NCBI GenBank assembly: GCA_030536145.1
Contig: JAUNQN010000012.1
Location: forward strand, 1 to 58,192
DNA from: Akkermansia sp.
Lineage (GTDB): Bacteria; Verrucomicrobiota; Verrucomicrobiia; Verrucomicrobiales; Akkermansiaceae
Length of the DNA stretch: 58,192 bases
Direction of reading: 5' to 3'
Part shown: positions 25,539-35,396 of the stretch, piece after piece
Layout of the letters: each line of letters begins with the position of its first letter
Position numbering within the stretch: position 1 is the first letter of the stretch
Translations under genes and position numbers: made by a program
Notes under the pieces: generated by a model
What the model was told of the DNA's origin: nothing
Database searches by the model: none
What the model saw: only the letters and a program-made list of their open reading frames with translations

Positions 25539-28500
25539 TCACGCTGCCGGCGGGCAGGGGACGGTGCGCGGGGCGGCACCGTCCGACGGGCAGGAGACCA
25601 GGGTGACCTGTACCCGGGAGGGTTCCAGGCCGAAGGCCCTGCATACCAGGTCACGGTAGGCCTCCATCTGGGCCTGGTGGCGTGTGCGCAGGGCGGTATC
25701 CTGTTCCTGCGGGGTGTCCCCGCGGCGGCGGTCTGTCTTGTAGTCGATGATATGGGCTGCGGCCACGCGGTTGCCCTCTGTGGAAAGTACCAGCCTGTCA
25801 ATGGTGCCGGAAATCCATGCAGGGGAGCCATCCACGGGGGAGATGGCGCTGATATCCTGCTCATTGAGCACCTGGCACCCCTCTTTCTCACGGAACAGGG
25901 CGGCGATATCCGGCTGCTGCAGGGCGGCGGCCACCACGGCGGCCTCCGGGCTGTCCTGCGGGGAGAACGGGAGCGGAGCCCCGTCCTCCAGCCATTCCAC
26001 CTGTTCAAAGAGGGCATGCACGGCTGTGCCGAAATCCGCTGCGCTGCCGTTGCCGGCTGCCGCAGGGGCGGCGTGGGCGGAAAGCTGTGGCGCGTTGACT
26101 TGCGCATCATGGAGCCGGGATGGGGATACCATGCGCATGCGCGGGGCGGGGGGCTCCAGGGGAAGCACGGGGCGGGCGGCGGCGGATTCCCGTTCCTGCC
26201 CGGATTCTGCACGGCGGCTGGCGGCCTCTGCCGCCAGCTCCCCGTACCATTGCGGGGTGCCCGTTTCAGAGAGAACGCCGCCGTCCCGCAGCAGGCGGAA
26301 CCAGGGGGAGTCTGAATAGAATTTGCCCTCTCCGGCGATGGCCCTGGTTATCAGCCCCGCTTCCGAGCAGGATTCCAGCGTGATGACGGGAATCTTGGGC
26401 TGGCCGCGGCCCGTGGATTCTTCCTTCTCCTTGGCGCAATTGGCCAGCAGGAGGTAGTTGGCATATTTGGCGCGGGTGGTGGCCACGTACATCAGGTTCA
26501 TGGCCTCTCCGTACTGCACCTTGTGCCAGTCTTCCGTAAGGTCCTCCAGCTGCGCCCGGAAAGCCTCCCGCTTGCAGGATGCGCCGGGAGAGAGCAGGAT
26601 GGCATCCGGCTTCTCGAAATAGCCCAGCCCGTCCTCGCTGTCCACGGGGTCCTGCCCGGTGTAGGGGATAATCACGGCATCAAACTGCAGGCCCTTGCTG
26701 GCATGCATGGTCATGACCTGCACGGCACGGGTGGTGGCGGCATCCTTCACGCTGCGCCGTGCCATGAAATCAATCCATGCATCCAGGCTGCCCCCGCCTG
26801 CATCATACTCCACGGCGGCGGTAAGCCACTCGTCGAAGGTGCGGGCGTCCTGCTGCCCGGGAAACAGGGGAAACACGGTATCACGCAGCAGGGCTGCGTA
26901 GCCCAGCCTGTCCAGCCGCTGCACCAGCATGGCGTGCACGGCGCTGTCTGCCGTGCCGCCCTGCCAGAACACCCCCATGGGGGACAGGCGGACCAGGTTC
27001 ATGCGGTAGGTATCCGCCGGGTGCTGCAGCCACAGGAAAAGGGACATGAGAAGCTCCCCCAGCGCAGAGGCGGCGGAGACCTCTGCGGCACCCGCCAGCT
27101 GCACGGGCAGGTGGGGCATGTGGCTGCGCAGGTAGTGCACGATTGCCTTGGCATCACTGTTGGTGCGTACCAGGACTGCCACCGTCATGCCCGGCTTGAG
27201 CGCGGAGCCGCCCACCGTCAGGTCCCGCTCCAGGATGCGGAGTATGCCCCCCGGCATCACGTTTTCCCGCATGTCTGCGGTATCCTGCGCCTTGGGGAGC
27301 AGCTCCACCCGTACGTAGCCCTGCGCCTTTCTCGTGGTGGCGTGGTGGCAGAAATCCTCCGCGTCCTCCACGGGCAGCCTGGAGAAGAGCGAGTTGACAA
27401 ATCCCCCCTCCGCGCCCATGATGGCGGCGGCGGAGCGGTAGCTCAGGGAGAGGGACGAGGGCACCAGCACGTCCTGGTAGGCGGCATCCTCCTGTTTCCG
27501 GGGCGGCTCGTCCCCGTGCAGCATGGAGAACAGCGCACTGTTTGTGCCGCGGAAGGCGTATATGCCCTGTTTCTTGTCACCCACCACAAAAAGGCTGCGG
27601 GCGGAGGTCCTGTAGGTTTTACCCTGGCGCGTGTATTCTGCGGCGGCCTCGTCCTCCTGCACCACCTCGTCCAGCAGGTTGCGCAGGGCCTCCCACTGCG
27701 GGGTGTTGGTGTCCTGGAACTCGTCCAGCATCCAGTGGCGGTAGCGGCGGGTAAGCTCTTCTGCGGCGGTGCCGCCCAGCAGCTCGCGCGCCTGGCGCGT
27801 CATCTCGTCGAAACTCATGCGCCCGGTGCTCACCACGGCGTTGCGGAAACTCTCTGAGTACAGGGTGAGCAGGTCGTACATGCCCTTGGTCTTCACTTCC
27901 GTGGTGCGCAGAAGGTCCAGCCACACGCGGTCCCGTATGGTGCCTATCAGTTCCTTGAGCGCCCCATGTACCGGTCCGGTGAAATCCCCGGAGCCCAGGT
28001 ATTTCTCCACATAGCTCAGGGAGAAATTCCCGGCCTTCATCTTGCCGATGAACCCGGTCACGCCCTGGTGCGGGTGAGAGTTCGGCTTGAAATCCCCTTC
28101 CACCTGCGCATAGAGCGCGGCGTATTCCTCCTCCCATGCCTTCCAGTCCCCGGCGGCCAGGGGGGGGAGCCCTGATGCGTCCGGCAGGCCGAATTCCGCG
28201 AAGCTCTGCCAGTCCCGGGCATCCGGGTGCCTTTGCAGCAGGGCCAGGTTGCGGTGCACGTCTGCGGCCAGGGTGGCAATGATGGATTTCACCTTGTTGT
28301 CGGAAATGTCCTTGCAAAGGTCGATAAAGGCGCGTCGCCGGGCCTCGCTGGAGTCATGCCCGCCCACCATGTGCAGCAGGGCCTCCCTGCGGGCGTCCTC
28401 CTCCTCGTCCCCCATCAGGGGGCGTACCTCTCCTATGCCCAGCTCCATGGTGTTGCGAGAAACCAGTTTCTGGAAGAAGCTGTCCATGGTGGAAAGCTGG

Positions 28501-28961
28501 AGGTTGCCCATCTGCTGCACCATGCTTTCCAGCAGGGTGCAGAAGTAGGGGGAATCCAGGTTGTGCCCCAGGATTTCCCGTATTTCCGGCAGGTCCTCCG
28601 GGTATATGCCCTGGCGGGCGGCTTGCTGCAGCAGCCCTGCATCCAGCCCTGCCACCAGCGGAACGGTTTCAGCCGGGGCTCCCGCCGGGTCGGCAGAGCC
28701 GAACAGGGTCTCGATGACGCGTGCCGCCAGGGGATTGCGGGGCGTATCGTCCGTGGGCGCAAATCCGGCACCCTCTGCCAGGGCTTCCATGATACGGTTG
28801 CGGAACTCCCCTGCCGCCTTGTTGGTGAAGGTGAGTGCCACCAGGGAATCCGGTGTGGTACCCAGGCAGAGCAGGGAGATGTAGCGCGATACCAGGCGGT
28901 AGGTCTTGCCTGTTCCGGCGGAAGCGGAAATGCAGTTGCTGATGATGGAGAAGGTGTTCAT
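25539..28961 (-). CDS. addA: UvrD-family helicase-nuclease, AddA type
   Basis: A 1140-residue ATP-dependent helicase with nuclease domain, the motor of a double-strand-break end-processing complex. Walker A is SASAGTGKTYRL (GTGKT 16-20); the DEFQDTNTPQW motif II lies near residue 413 and VMTMHASKGLQFD near 750. The C-terminus carries a RecB-like PD-(D/E)xK nuclease with IIDYKTDRR near residue 1072. It starts 7 bp after the AddB-like gene. The start MNTFSIISN fits the family N-terminus. Confidence 0.88.
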   Translation of the reverse strand: MNTFSIISNCISASAGTGKTYRLVSRYISLLCLGTTPDSLVALTFTNKAAGEFRNRIMEALAEGAGFAPTDDTPRNPLAARVIETLFGSADPAGAPAETVPLVAGLDAGLLQQAARQGIYPEDLPEIREILGHNLDSPYFCTLLESMVQQMGNLQLSTMDSFFQKLVSRNTMELGIGEVRPLMGDEEEDARREALLHMVGGHDSSEARRRAFIDLCKDISDNKVKSIIATLAADVHRNLALLQRHPDARDWQSFAEFGLPDASGLPPLAAGDWKAWEEEYAALYAQVEGDFKPNSHPHQGVTGFIGKMKAGNFSLSYVEKYLGSGDFTGPVHGALKELIGTIRDRVWLDLLRTTEVKTKGMYDLLTLYSESFRNAVVSTGRMSFDEMTRQARELLGGTAAEELTRRYRHWMLDEFQDTNTPQWEALRNLLDEVVQEDEAAAEYTRQGKTYRTSARSLFVVGDKKQGIYAFRGTNSALFSMLHGDEPPRKQEDAAYQDVLVPSSLSLSYRSAAAIMGAEGGFVNSLFSRLPVEDAEDFCHHATTRKAQGYVRVELLPKAQDTADMRENVMPGGILRILERDLTVGGSALKPGMTVAVLVRTNSDAKAIVHYLRSHMPHLPVQLAGAAEVSAASALGELLMSLFLWLQHPADTYRMNLVRLSPMGVFWQGGTADSAVHAMLVQRLDRLGYAALLRDTVFPLFPGQQDARTFDEWLTAAVEYDAGGGSLDAWIDFMARRSVKDAATTRAVQVMTMHASKGLQFDAVIIPYTGQDPVDSEDGLGYFEKPDAILLSPGASCKREAFRAQLEDLTEDWHKVQYGEAMNLMYVATTRAKYANYLLLANCAKEKEESTGRGQPKIPVITLESCSEAGLITRAIAGEGKFYSDSPWFRLLRDGGVLSETGTPQWYGELAAEAASRRAESGQERESAAARPVLPLEPPAPRMRMVSPSRLHDAQVNAPQLSAHAAPAAAGNGSAADFGTAVHALFEQVEWLEDGAPLPFSPQDSPEAAVVAAALQQPDIAALFREKEGCQVLNEQDISAISPVDGSPAWISGTIDRLVLSTEGNRVAAAHIIDYKTDRRRGDTPQEQDTALRTRHQAQMEAYRDLVCRAFGLEPSRVQVTLVSCPSDGAAPRTVPCPPAA

Positions 28962-28968
28962 GGGGCAA

Positions 28969-31900
28969 TCAGTCGTTGAATTGCGGGTTGAGGCTGCAGA
29001 GGGAGCGCGGGTCGGCATCCGGCGCAAAGGCGCCGAACGTGGTGAACGGGGACTTCAGCCCCAGGGATTCTGCGGAATACAGGCAGTCGCCGCGGCGTAT
29101 CATGGTGATGGCACTCTTGGCGCAGCGCATGGCCAGTGCGTGGAACTCCGGGGTAAAGGCCGGCTTTTCCCCCCTGGCGTACCGGTGGGTGGGGGCGGGC
29201 AGGGGATTGAACTTGGCCGTGGCCTGCCCGCGCGGTATGTTGTAATAGCCCAGTTCCGGCCACGCATAGACTGCCCCGCGGGCGGCGCACAGCGCGCGGA
29301 GCGCCTCTGCGTACAGGGGCAGCTGCACGTCCTTCCAGTGGTGCAGGGAACTGTGCTCCTCTCCCGTGGTCTTGGTGGTGCAGGTTGTTTCAAACACCCA
29401 GTCCGGCAGCAGGCCTGCAAAGGGCGGGGGATCGTCATCCACGCAGAGCGTGCCCCAGTGGGTCCCGTTGGGCGGGGTGGAGTGGGACTTGTAGTCGATG
29501 ATGCGCCACTGCCCGGTATCGTCATGGAAATCCACGCGGTCCAGGCGCACGCGGATTTGCACCGTGCTGCCGTCGTCCAGGGCAAGCGGGAAAGCCACGG
29601 CCTCTTCCCTCCACACGTTTCTCCAGCCCTGTTCCAGGGTGGCCAGGTGCTGCTGCGCGTATTCCGTGAGTGCGGCCTGCATCTGCTCTTTCTGTACCTG
29701 CATGATGGCGCGGGCGCTGCCGCCGTACGGCTTGAACGCCTCCTCCACCCGGGCGCGGATATCCGTGGTGAGCAGCTCCAGGCGGGCGGCTGTGTCGCCC
29801 TCCGGCAAGGAGGTCAGTGAGGGGTATTTGCCCACAAAGTCCTCCAGCACGTTGTGCAGCACGGTGCCGTAGTCCGCGCCCTGCAGCTCGCTCAGGTCCT
29901 CCGGGTAGGCGTCTGCGGGGTCCAGCTGGAACACGTGCTTGAGCCAGAAGCGCAGCGGGCATGTCAGGAAGGTGTTCAGGAAAGACGGGGAGAATGTGTC
30001 CTTGGCGGCAAAGGGATTGACCGCAGGGGTGCCGTCCGGCAGGGTGAAATCACGGATGTTGCCCAGGCCGCTGTGTGCATGCGCATGCAGCAGGTTCCAG
30101 TGCCTGTACGCCTTTTTTTCCCGAACGGTGTCGTCCTCCCGGAAGAGGTAGGCGGCGCGCCTGGCCAGCTCCTCCTTGTTGGGGCCGCAGCGCAGGAGCA
30201 GGGATGACGGGGCGGGCGGCGCTCCGTCTGTCCGCGTGCGTGCCACGATGAAATCCACCTGGCCGGGGTGGCTGCGCAGCAGGGCGGTCAAGAGGAAGGA
30301 ATCACGCGCCGTGCGGCTTTCCGAGGACGTGGCGCCCACGCTGCAGCGCAGGGCATCCGGCAGGAAGATGTCCGGCCGCGGGCGCTCCGGCACGCAGTCG
30401 TCATGCATGCCGCAGATGATGATATGGCCGTTTCCGCAGTAGGAGAGCTCCTTCCAGCCCATCAGGTCGCCGTGGGTATCCTCTCTCGTCATGAGGGGGA
30501 GGACCTGCCGTGTGGCACCGGCCAGCTCCTGTCTCAGCAGGGCGTGCATGATTTCCCCGCCGTAGGCTGCTCCCTTCCCGCGGATGAATCCGGCGGTTTC
30601 CCGCAGGGTGGGTGCCAGCAGGGAGCCGTCCTGCCCTGCGGCGGCCTCCAGCCACCGGGCAAGGGTTTCCAGCGCCCCGGCCAGGGAATCGGCTGGGCCT
30701 GAGCATGCCTGCACCAGGCGGCACAGCTCACGGGCGTAGTCATGGAAGGCGGCAGGGATGGGATTGCCGCGGCTGTCCTTCCTGCGCAGGCTGGCCAGCA
30801 GCAGCTCCGGATGGGCGGGGTAGCGGCAGCGCATGATGTCATCCAGGCAGCTGTTGAAGGCACCCATGTCCGGCGTATCCTGCCTGGTGGCGGCATAGCC
30901 GCGCTGCAGGGCCGTGTTCTTGAGCAGCTCCGTCAGCGGCTCCAGCAGGTTCGGCTCGTTGTTGTCCACGCGCCCGGTCTGCCCGTTGAACAGGGGGCGG
31001 CGGCGCGGAGCCTGCAGCACGGCGGCAAGAAGCTCCGGAAGCTGCCCCTCCCATGTGGCAGATACGGCCCTGCCGCCGGGCATGTTCAGCCGCCACGGTG
31101 CGGCTCCGCCGCGCAGGAATGCCGTGTGGACGGCCGGTGCCATGCCCGCATCACAGGCGGCCACGGTAACATGGCCAGACTTTTGGCCGCCGGCCAGTTC
31201 CACGGCCTTGGCCCCCATGGCATCCGCATCCGGCACCAGGTGGATGAAGCGCTCGCCGCCGGGTATGCAGAACTGCCCGTGCGCGTCCGGCCCCAGGCAG
31301 ATGGCATCCTTTGTCCAGCGTGTTACGGCCTGGCCGCCTGCAGTCCGCGTGAGCGGGCATCCGAAATCATCGAAATAGCAGGCTTCCTCCTGCGGGGCGT
31401 TCACCAGCACCAGCACGCGGAATGCCCCGGCGGCTATGCCGTTCCGCAGGTACAGCTCGTTCTGGGCTGAGAGTTCCGGCACGCAGGCCAGGATGACAAG
31501 CCCGCCTCTTTTCCGCGGCTGCGGCTGCGCCACGGCAGCGGCGTACACGGATTCCTGCGTGGCCAGGCCCTGTGCGGAAACCATCTGGTCCACGCGGGCA
31601 AAAATGTCTTGCACGGCGTTCCATCGCGCCCCCATCTTGGCCAGGAATTTCTGCCATTTCTCATCCTGCCGCCCGGCAAATTCCGGGTAATAGCCCTGGA
31701 TAAGCCCGGCGTAGCGCTCTGTCAGGCATTCCTGCTCCATCTGGCTGCGCAGGTGCATGAGCTGGCGGCTCATGTTGGCTGCCCAGGAGGCGGTATCCCC
31801 GATTGGTGCCTTGGGGAACAGGTGGAACCAGCGGCCGCTGGCATCCTCCTTCACCTCCCCGGCCACCTGCAGCATGACTTTCAGCCAGGCGGCCTCCGTA

Positions 31901-32169
31901 TCCAGGCGGGTGGCCATGCCCCGGGCGCAGGCACCCGGCTCCACCAGCTGCCCGGGCTGGATGATGCGAGGGACGAGTACGGGGCGGCCGGCCTGGCGGG
32001 CCATTTGCATGCGCAGCCGCCGCCCGCTTTCCATGGTGGGTACCACCAGTATGGCGCGGGCAAATTCCGCCGGGTCTGCCTGGTGCAGTTCAAGCAGCTT
32101 GGCGGCTATGAGCTCTATGGCCGGCTTGTTCCAGCCGATGTAGTTGACGATGGGCAAGTTTGCGGGCAT
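28969..32169 (-). CDS. addB: AddB-like nuclease subunit
   Basis: A 1066-residue partner of the AddA helicase. The N-terminus has AILVVPTMESGRRLRMQMAR but no Walker A loop, so its helicase-like region is probably inactive. ILICGMHDDCVPERPRPD-like and LTCPLRFWLKHVF segments are seen, and the C-terminal PD-(D/E)xK nuclease has WRIIDYKSH near residue 890. I cannot identify the four-cysteine Fe-S set of Bacillus AddB with certainty. A consensus promoter lies 38 bp upstream. Confidence 0.8.
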   Translation of the reverse strand: MPANLPIVNYIGWNKPAIELIAAKLLELHQADPAEFARAILVVPTMESGRRLRMQMARQAGRPVLVPRIIQPGQLVEPGACARGMATRLDTEAAWLKVMLQVAGEVKEDASGRWFHLFPKAPIGDTASWAANMSRQLMHLRSQMEQECLTERYAGLIQGYYPEFAGRQDEKWQKFLAKMGARWNAVQDIFARVDQMVSAQGLATQESVYAAAVAQPQPRKRGGLVILACVPELSAQNELYLRNGIAAGAFRVLVLVNAPQEEACYFDDFGCPLTRTAGGQAVTRWTKDAICLGPDAHGQFCIPGGERFIHLVPDADAMGAKAVELAGGQKSGHVTVAACDAGMAPAVHTAFLRGGAAPWRLNMPGGRAVSATWEGQLPELLAAVLQAPRRRPLFNGQTGRVDNNEPNLLEPLTELLKNTALQRGYAATRQDTPDMGAFNSCLDDIMRCRYPAHPELLLASLRRKDSRGNPIPAAFHDYARELCRLVQACSGPADSLAGALETLARWLEAAAGQDGSLLAPTLRETAGFIRGKGAAYGGEIMHALLRQELAGATRQVLPLMTREDTHGDLMGWKELSYCGNGHIIICGMHDDCVPERPRPDIFLPDALRCSVGATSSESRTARDSFLLTALLRSHPGQVDFIVARTRTDGAPPAPSSLLLRCGPNKEELARRAAYLFREDDTVREKKAYRHWNLLHAHAHSGLGNIRDFTLPDGTPAVNPFAAKDTFSPSFLNTFLTCPLRFWLKHVFQLDPADAYPEDLSELQGADYGTVLHNVLEDFVGKYPSLTSLPEGDTAARLELLTTDIRARVEEAFKPYGGSARAIMQVQKEQMQAALTEYAQQHLATLEQGWRNVWREEAVAFPLALDDGSTVQIRVRLDRVDFHDDTGQWRIIDYKSHSTPPNGTHWGTLCVDDDPPPFAGLLPDWVFETTCTTKTTGEEHSSLHHWKDVQLPLYAEALRALCAARGAVYAWPELGYYNIPRGQATAKFNPLPAPTHRYARGEKPAFTPEFHALAMRCAKSAITMIRRGDCLYSAESLGLKSPFTTFGAFAPDADPRSLCSLNPQFND

Positions 32170-32206
32170 GGGTAATCCGTGTTCGGTGTGTTGAGTCTCT
32201 GCCTAC

Positions 32207-32235
32207 ATTATAGGCGCCGCCGTGCGGGTCGTCAA
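32207..32235 (-). promoter_or_regulatory. addBA promoter
   Basis: Minus strand: TTGACG, 17-bp spacer, TATAAT; leader about 30 nt. The best -10 in the window. Confidence 0.7.
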
Positions 32236-32282
32236 GCGGGCGAGGCGAAAAAATACAAAAACATGTTTGACGCAAAAGCGGC

Positions 32283-32311
32283 TTGACGCGGCGGGACTTG
32301 TGGCGCAAGAT
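32283..32311 (+). promoter_or_regulatory. Leaderless promoter of the coiled-coil lipoprotein gene
   Basis: TTGACG, 17-bp spacer, CAAGAT; 7 nt to the GTG start at 32319. Confidence 0.45.
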
Positions 32312-32318
32312 ATAGCGC

Positions 32319-32681
32319 GTGAAATCCTTTATCCCCATATGTGCCGTGCTGGCAGCCTGTGTGCCGGTATCTTGCGCACCCAAGACCACATCCCCGGAGC
32401 AGCTGCGCCAGGTGCACAGCCAGAATGCCCAGCTGCGCCAGGAAATAGCCCAGATGGAGCGCGTGATTGCCCGCGCCGGCGCACCCATGCCGAACGTGGA
32501 GGATGAGATTTCCCAAAAGGAGGAACAACTGGCGGAAACCCTGCACCGCCTGGATGAGGTGAACGCCCGCGAGACGGAGCTCAAGCTGCGCGTGCTGGAG
32601 CTCCAGGACCGCCTGGGCGCCTTCCGCTCCTCCTTCCGCATGATGCAGAATGAAATAGCCAACACCGCAGGCAAGAGATGA
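32319..32681 (+). CDS. Coiled-coil lipoprotein
   Basis: A 120-residue product, GTG start. The lipobox VPVS-C places the lipid on Cys19. Residues 28-110 form a charged heptad-like helix (LRQEIAQMERVIARAG, EEQLAETLHRLDEV), typical of a short coiled-coil envelope lipoprotein. The stop overlaps the next gene's ATG by four bases (ATGA), so the two products probably work together. No family is recognised. Confidence 0.7.
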   Translation: MKSFIPICAVLAACVPVSCAPKTTSPEQLRQVHSQNAQLRQEIAQMERVIARAGAPMPNVEDEISQKEEQLAETLHRLDEVNARETELKLRVLELQDRLGAFRSSFRMMQNEIANTAGKR

Positions 32682-33724
32682 GCGAGGAACTGAAAGACAG
32701 CCCGGAGACGGACAGCACGGGGAACACCGCCCCTGCCGTGGAGAGTGCCCCTGCCAAGGAGAACGTGGTGGTGGAGATGCCCGCCCAGGTAACGGCGGAG
32801 GTGTCTGCCGACACCCCCTCCACCGTGGAGCCTGAGAAGCCTGCGGAGCCGGTCACCCTGGCCCCGGTGGACGTGGCTTTCCGCAAGAAGCGCGACTGGG
32901 CCGGCATAGCGCTGGATTCCTTCCTGGTGGCCGCCCTGCTGGGCGTGCTGGGCGGCGGGGCATGGTATGTGAACCAGACCATGAAGCAGTACCGCGTGCC
33001 CTCTGCCATGGAGATGGCGGTGCAGGAGAACCTGGAACTCTGCAAGAAGCGTGATGCGCTCATGCACACCGCCTACAAGTCCGATGAGCTTATCCACATG
33101 CGCAACCGCCTGATTGCGCTGGATGAGAAGCTGGAAACCGTGCAGCGCCAGGTGGAGGAGAAGAACACCTCCGTGGAAGCCCTGCACGGCCGTATCCTGG
33201 CCCTGCAGCATGAAATCCGCCAGGAGGACAAGACCAGCCGCAGCGTGGCCAAGGGCCTGCTGCCCGGCATGCCCATAGGCGATGCCGTGACCACGGACGG
33301 CAAGATTTACCGGGATGCGGTCATCCACCGCCTGGAGGGCAACACCATCACCCTGCGCACGCCGGAGGGGCAGACCCGTTTCCCCGTGACCCGCCTGGTG
33401 AAGGACAAGCTGCCGGATATGGCCCGCTATGCCTTTGGCCTGGATGACATGGTGGATATGAGCGATTTCGAGGCCGTGGCCGGCAAGGCCAAGCAGAAGC
33501 CCCGCAAGGGCAAGCTGATTACCGCCCGCACGCCGAAGGAGACCAAGACGGCCTCCATAGACCCCTCACGCTATGAGAAGGAGGGCAAGCCGGTGGTGGA
33601 TACGGATGCCAACAAGACCACCACGGCCACTGGACTGGGAGAGGAGCCCGGCACGGAGGGCGACAACTCCTCCATGCAGCCGGTGCCGAACTGGACCCCG
33701 CCGGAGGGCGACCTGCCGCTGTAA
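32678..33724 (+). CDS. Single-pass membrane protein with coiled coil
   Basis: A 348-residue protein with an acidic, proline-rich cytoplasmic N-terminus (1-70), one membrane helix (about 78-97) and a coiled coil (about 105-185: RNRLIALDEKLETVQRQVEE). A small beta domain around 200-245 (DGKIYRDAVIHRLEGNTITL) and a disordered basic/acidic tail follow. It is coupled to the coiled-coil lipoprotein. The type II topology puts the coiled coil in the periplasm. Function unknown. Confidence 0.7.
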   Translation: MSEELKDSPETDSTGNTAPAVESAPAKENVVVEMPAQVTAEVSADTPSTVEPEKPAEPVTLAPVDVAFRKKRDWAGIALDSFLVAALLGVLGGGAWYVNQTMKQYRVPSAMEMAVQENLELCKKRDALMHTAYKSDELIHMRNRLIALDEKLETVQRQVEEKNTSVEALHGRILALQHEIRQEDKTSRSVAKGLLPGMPIGDAVTTDGKIYRDAVIHRLEGNTITLRTPEGQTRFPVTRLVKDKLPDMARYAFGLDDMVDMSDFEAVAGKAKQKPRKGKLITARTPKETKTASIDPSRYEKEGKPVVDTDANKTTTATGLGEEPGTEGDNSSMQPVPNWTPPEGDLPL

Positions 33725-33752
33725 GGCGGCTGCAACGGTTTTTCCCCCTTTC

Positions 33753-33785
33753 AACCGGGAGCCCCGTGCGGGTTCCCGGTTTTTA
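33753..33785 (+). terminator. Terminator after the coiled-coil pair
   Basis: Stem AACCGGGA/TCCCGGTT with an inner CCC/GGG pairing, followed by TTTT; it overlaps the 3' end of the convergent rnhC gene. Confidence 0.75.
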
Positions 33786-34724
33786 CTTGGTCACGCGCGC
33801 CGTGACCTTGAAATGCAGCTTGGCCACATCCTGCAGGCGCTCCTGCCCGTACCTGGCCACAAAATCCCGCGCGGCTTTCACCACGTGCGGGGCGCAGCCC
33901 AGCGGGAACTTGAACTGTGCCGCGGCAGAAGCATCATTCATCCACTGCACAAAGCGGTCCCTCGCCAGGATGGAGGCTGCCGCCACGGCAATGTCGCTTT
34001 CACCCTTGGTGCGCTGCTCCAGCTCCACGGGTATGTTGCGCCGGCGCATGGCCTGCTGCAGCACGCGGGCATTGGCAAACTGGTCGCTCAGGGCGCGGGG
34101 GCAGGCGGGTACTTTCTCATGCAGGCTGGCAATCACCCGTGCATGGCCCCAGGCCAGCAGGCGGTTCAGGTTGGTGAACTCCGCGTACAGCTCGTTGTAG
34201 CGCTTGGGGCCTATGCACACTATCTCCCACGCCACGCCTGGGAGTTTCTTGATACGCTCCGCTATGGCGTGAATATGGCGGTCGTCGCCCACCTGCTTGC
34301 TGTCCTTGCAGCCGGCCTCTCGCAGCAAGGCGGCGGTCTCCGGGCTGCTGTACACCCCGGCTATCACCAGCGGGCCGAAGTAGTCTCCCTTGCCGCTCTC
34401 GTCGATGCCGAAATGCGGCCGCGTGTCCAGTCCGGCGCTGCCGGCGGATACGGGCTTTTTGTCTGTTTTGGCCGTTTTCACCACAGTGGCGGCCCCCGGC
34501 GGCAGGGCCAGGTCCAGGATGGTTTTCACGAAGTCGTCCGCCTCTTTCCCCTGTACCAGCAGGCGCCCCTTCTTGGGGTAGTACGCCACGTTCACGCCGT
34601 CTCCCTCATAGCAGAAGGTGGCGTAATCCCGTTTGGCGGGGCGGAAGGAGGGGATTTTGGCGAGCTTGGAGCACAGTGCCTGCGCGTGCTCTGAATTCAT
34701 CTCTAAACTATGCTGGTTTGCCAT
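33783..34724 (-). CDS. rnhC: Ribonuclease HIII
   Basis: A 313-residue enzyme that cuts RNA in RNA-DNA hybrids. The N-terminal 85 residues form the TBP-like substrate-binding domain that separates HIII from HII. The catalytic GIDESGKGDYFGPLV begins at residue 106 (Asp108, Glu109), with DSKQV near 144 and ESDIAVAAASILAR later. The start MANQHS follows GTTATA-type -10 sequence on the minus strand by 6 nt; an internal Met9 is the alternative. Confidence 0.92.
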   Translation of the reverse strand: MANQHSLEMNSEHAQALCSKLAKIPSFRPAKRDYATFCYEGDGVNVAYYPKKGRLLVQGKEADDFVKTILDLALPPGAATVVKTAKTDKKPVSAGSAGLDTRPHFGIDESGKGDYFGPLVIAGVYSSPETAALLREAGCKDSKQVGDDRHIHAIAERIKKLPGVAWEIVCIGPKRYNELYAEFTNLNRLLAWGHARVIASLHEKVPACPRALSDQFANARVLQQAMRRRNIPVELEQRTKGESDIAVAAASILARDRFVQWMNDASAAAQFKFPLGCAPHVVKAARDFVARYGQERLQDVAKLHFKVTARVTK

Positions 34725-34897
34725 GTGCGGGTTATAAAATTGCCCATTTTTTGCCCTTCGTCAACAAAAAAATGTAAAACTTATGTTTTCTGTTTGCGCT
34801 AGTTAGGGATTTTCTGCGTCAGAAAGTAATTATTTTGCGTGCATAAGGCTTGGAAACGTGGTACAATCGGCCAGGATTTCCCCCTAAAACGTTAATT

Positions 34898-35200
34898 ATG
34901 GCTAGAACGATTACAAAACGAGAGCTGGTGAATAAAATCTGCGCCGAGATGGACAACGGTCTGACGCAGAACGAGGTTCTGGACATCGTCCAGAAAATGA
35001 TCGAGCTGGTTACTGCCTCCCTGGGCAACGGCGACCGCGTGGTGCTCCGCAACTTCGGCACCTTTGCCGTGAAGGAGGTCAAGGCCAAGATTGGCCGCAA
35101 CCCCAAGGACCCAGCCAAGAACGTTCCGATTCCCGCCCGTTCCGTGGTCAAGTTTAAGGTTGGCAAGAGCCTGAAGGAGGCTGCCGCCAAGATTAAGTAA
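34898..35200 (+). CDS. HU/IHF-family DNA-binding protein
   Basis: A 100-residue nucleoid protein. ITKRELVNKICAEMDNGLTQ forms the helical dimer base; VLRNFGTFAVKEVKAKIGRN followed by PKDPAKNVPIPA is the beta-arm, including the proline that intercalates into DNA; and the ending VVKFKVGKSLKEA is standard. The start MARTITK is taken over an upstream in-frame ATG that would add 16 unlike residues. An extended -10 (TGGTACAAT, 34859-34867) precedes it. Confidence 0.95.
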   Translation: MARTITKRELVNKICAEMDNGLTQNEVLDIVQKMIELVTASLGNGDRVVLRNFGTFAVKEVKAKIGRNPKDPAKNVPIPARSVVKFKVGKSLKEAAAKIK

Positions 35201-35219
35201 CACGGCTTACCCGGTTTTT

Positions 35220-35257
35220 CAAGGGCGCACCGGCTTTTCCCTGCCGGTGCGTCCTTT
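35220..35257 (+). terminator. Terminator of the HU gene
   Basis: Stem GCGCACCGGC/GCCGGTGCGT with an 8-nt loop, extended by AAGG/CCTT pairing and followed by a T-rich stretch. Confidence 0.7.
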
Positions 35258-35296
35258 GCTTTGCGTGTCAGCACGGCGGCGGCGGGAGGATTTGCC

Positions 35297-35326
35297 TTGA
35301 CTGTGCGCGCTCCGGGGGTGTATCAT
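35297..35326 (+). promoter_or_regulatory. his operon promoter
   Basis: TTGACT, 18-bp GC-rich spacer, TATCAT. The leader of about 64 nt contains a CCCGCGC-type hairpin (35341-35361) and a 10-codon ORF (35368-35400) whose stop overlaps the hisG ATG. No run of His codons is present, so classical attenuation is not supported. Confidence 0.6.
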
Positions 35327-35396
35327 CGCGCGGCGCTGCCCCCGCGCATGCTTGCGCGCGGGCGACCATGAACGCAACCAGAGAAAACACAAGAGC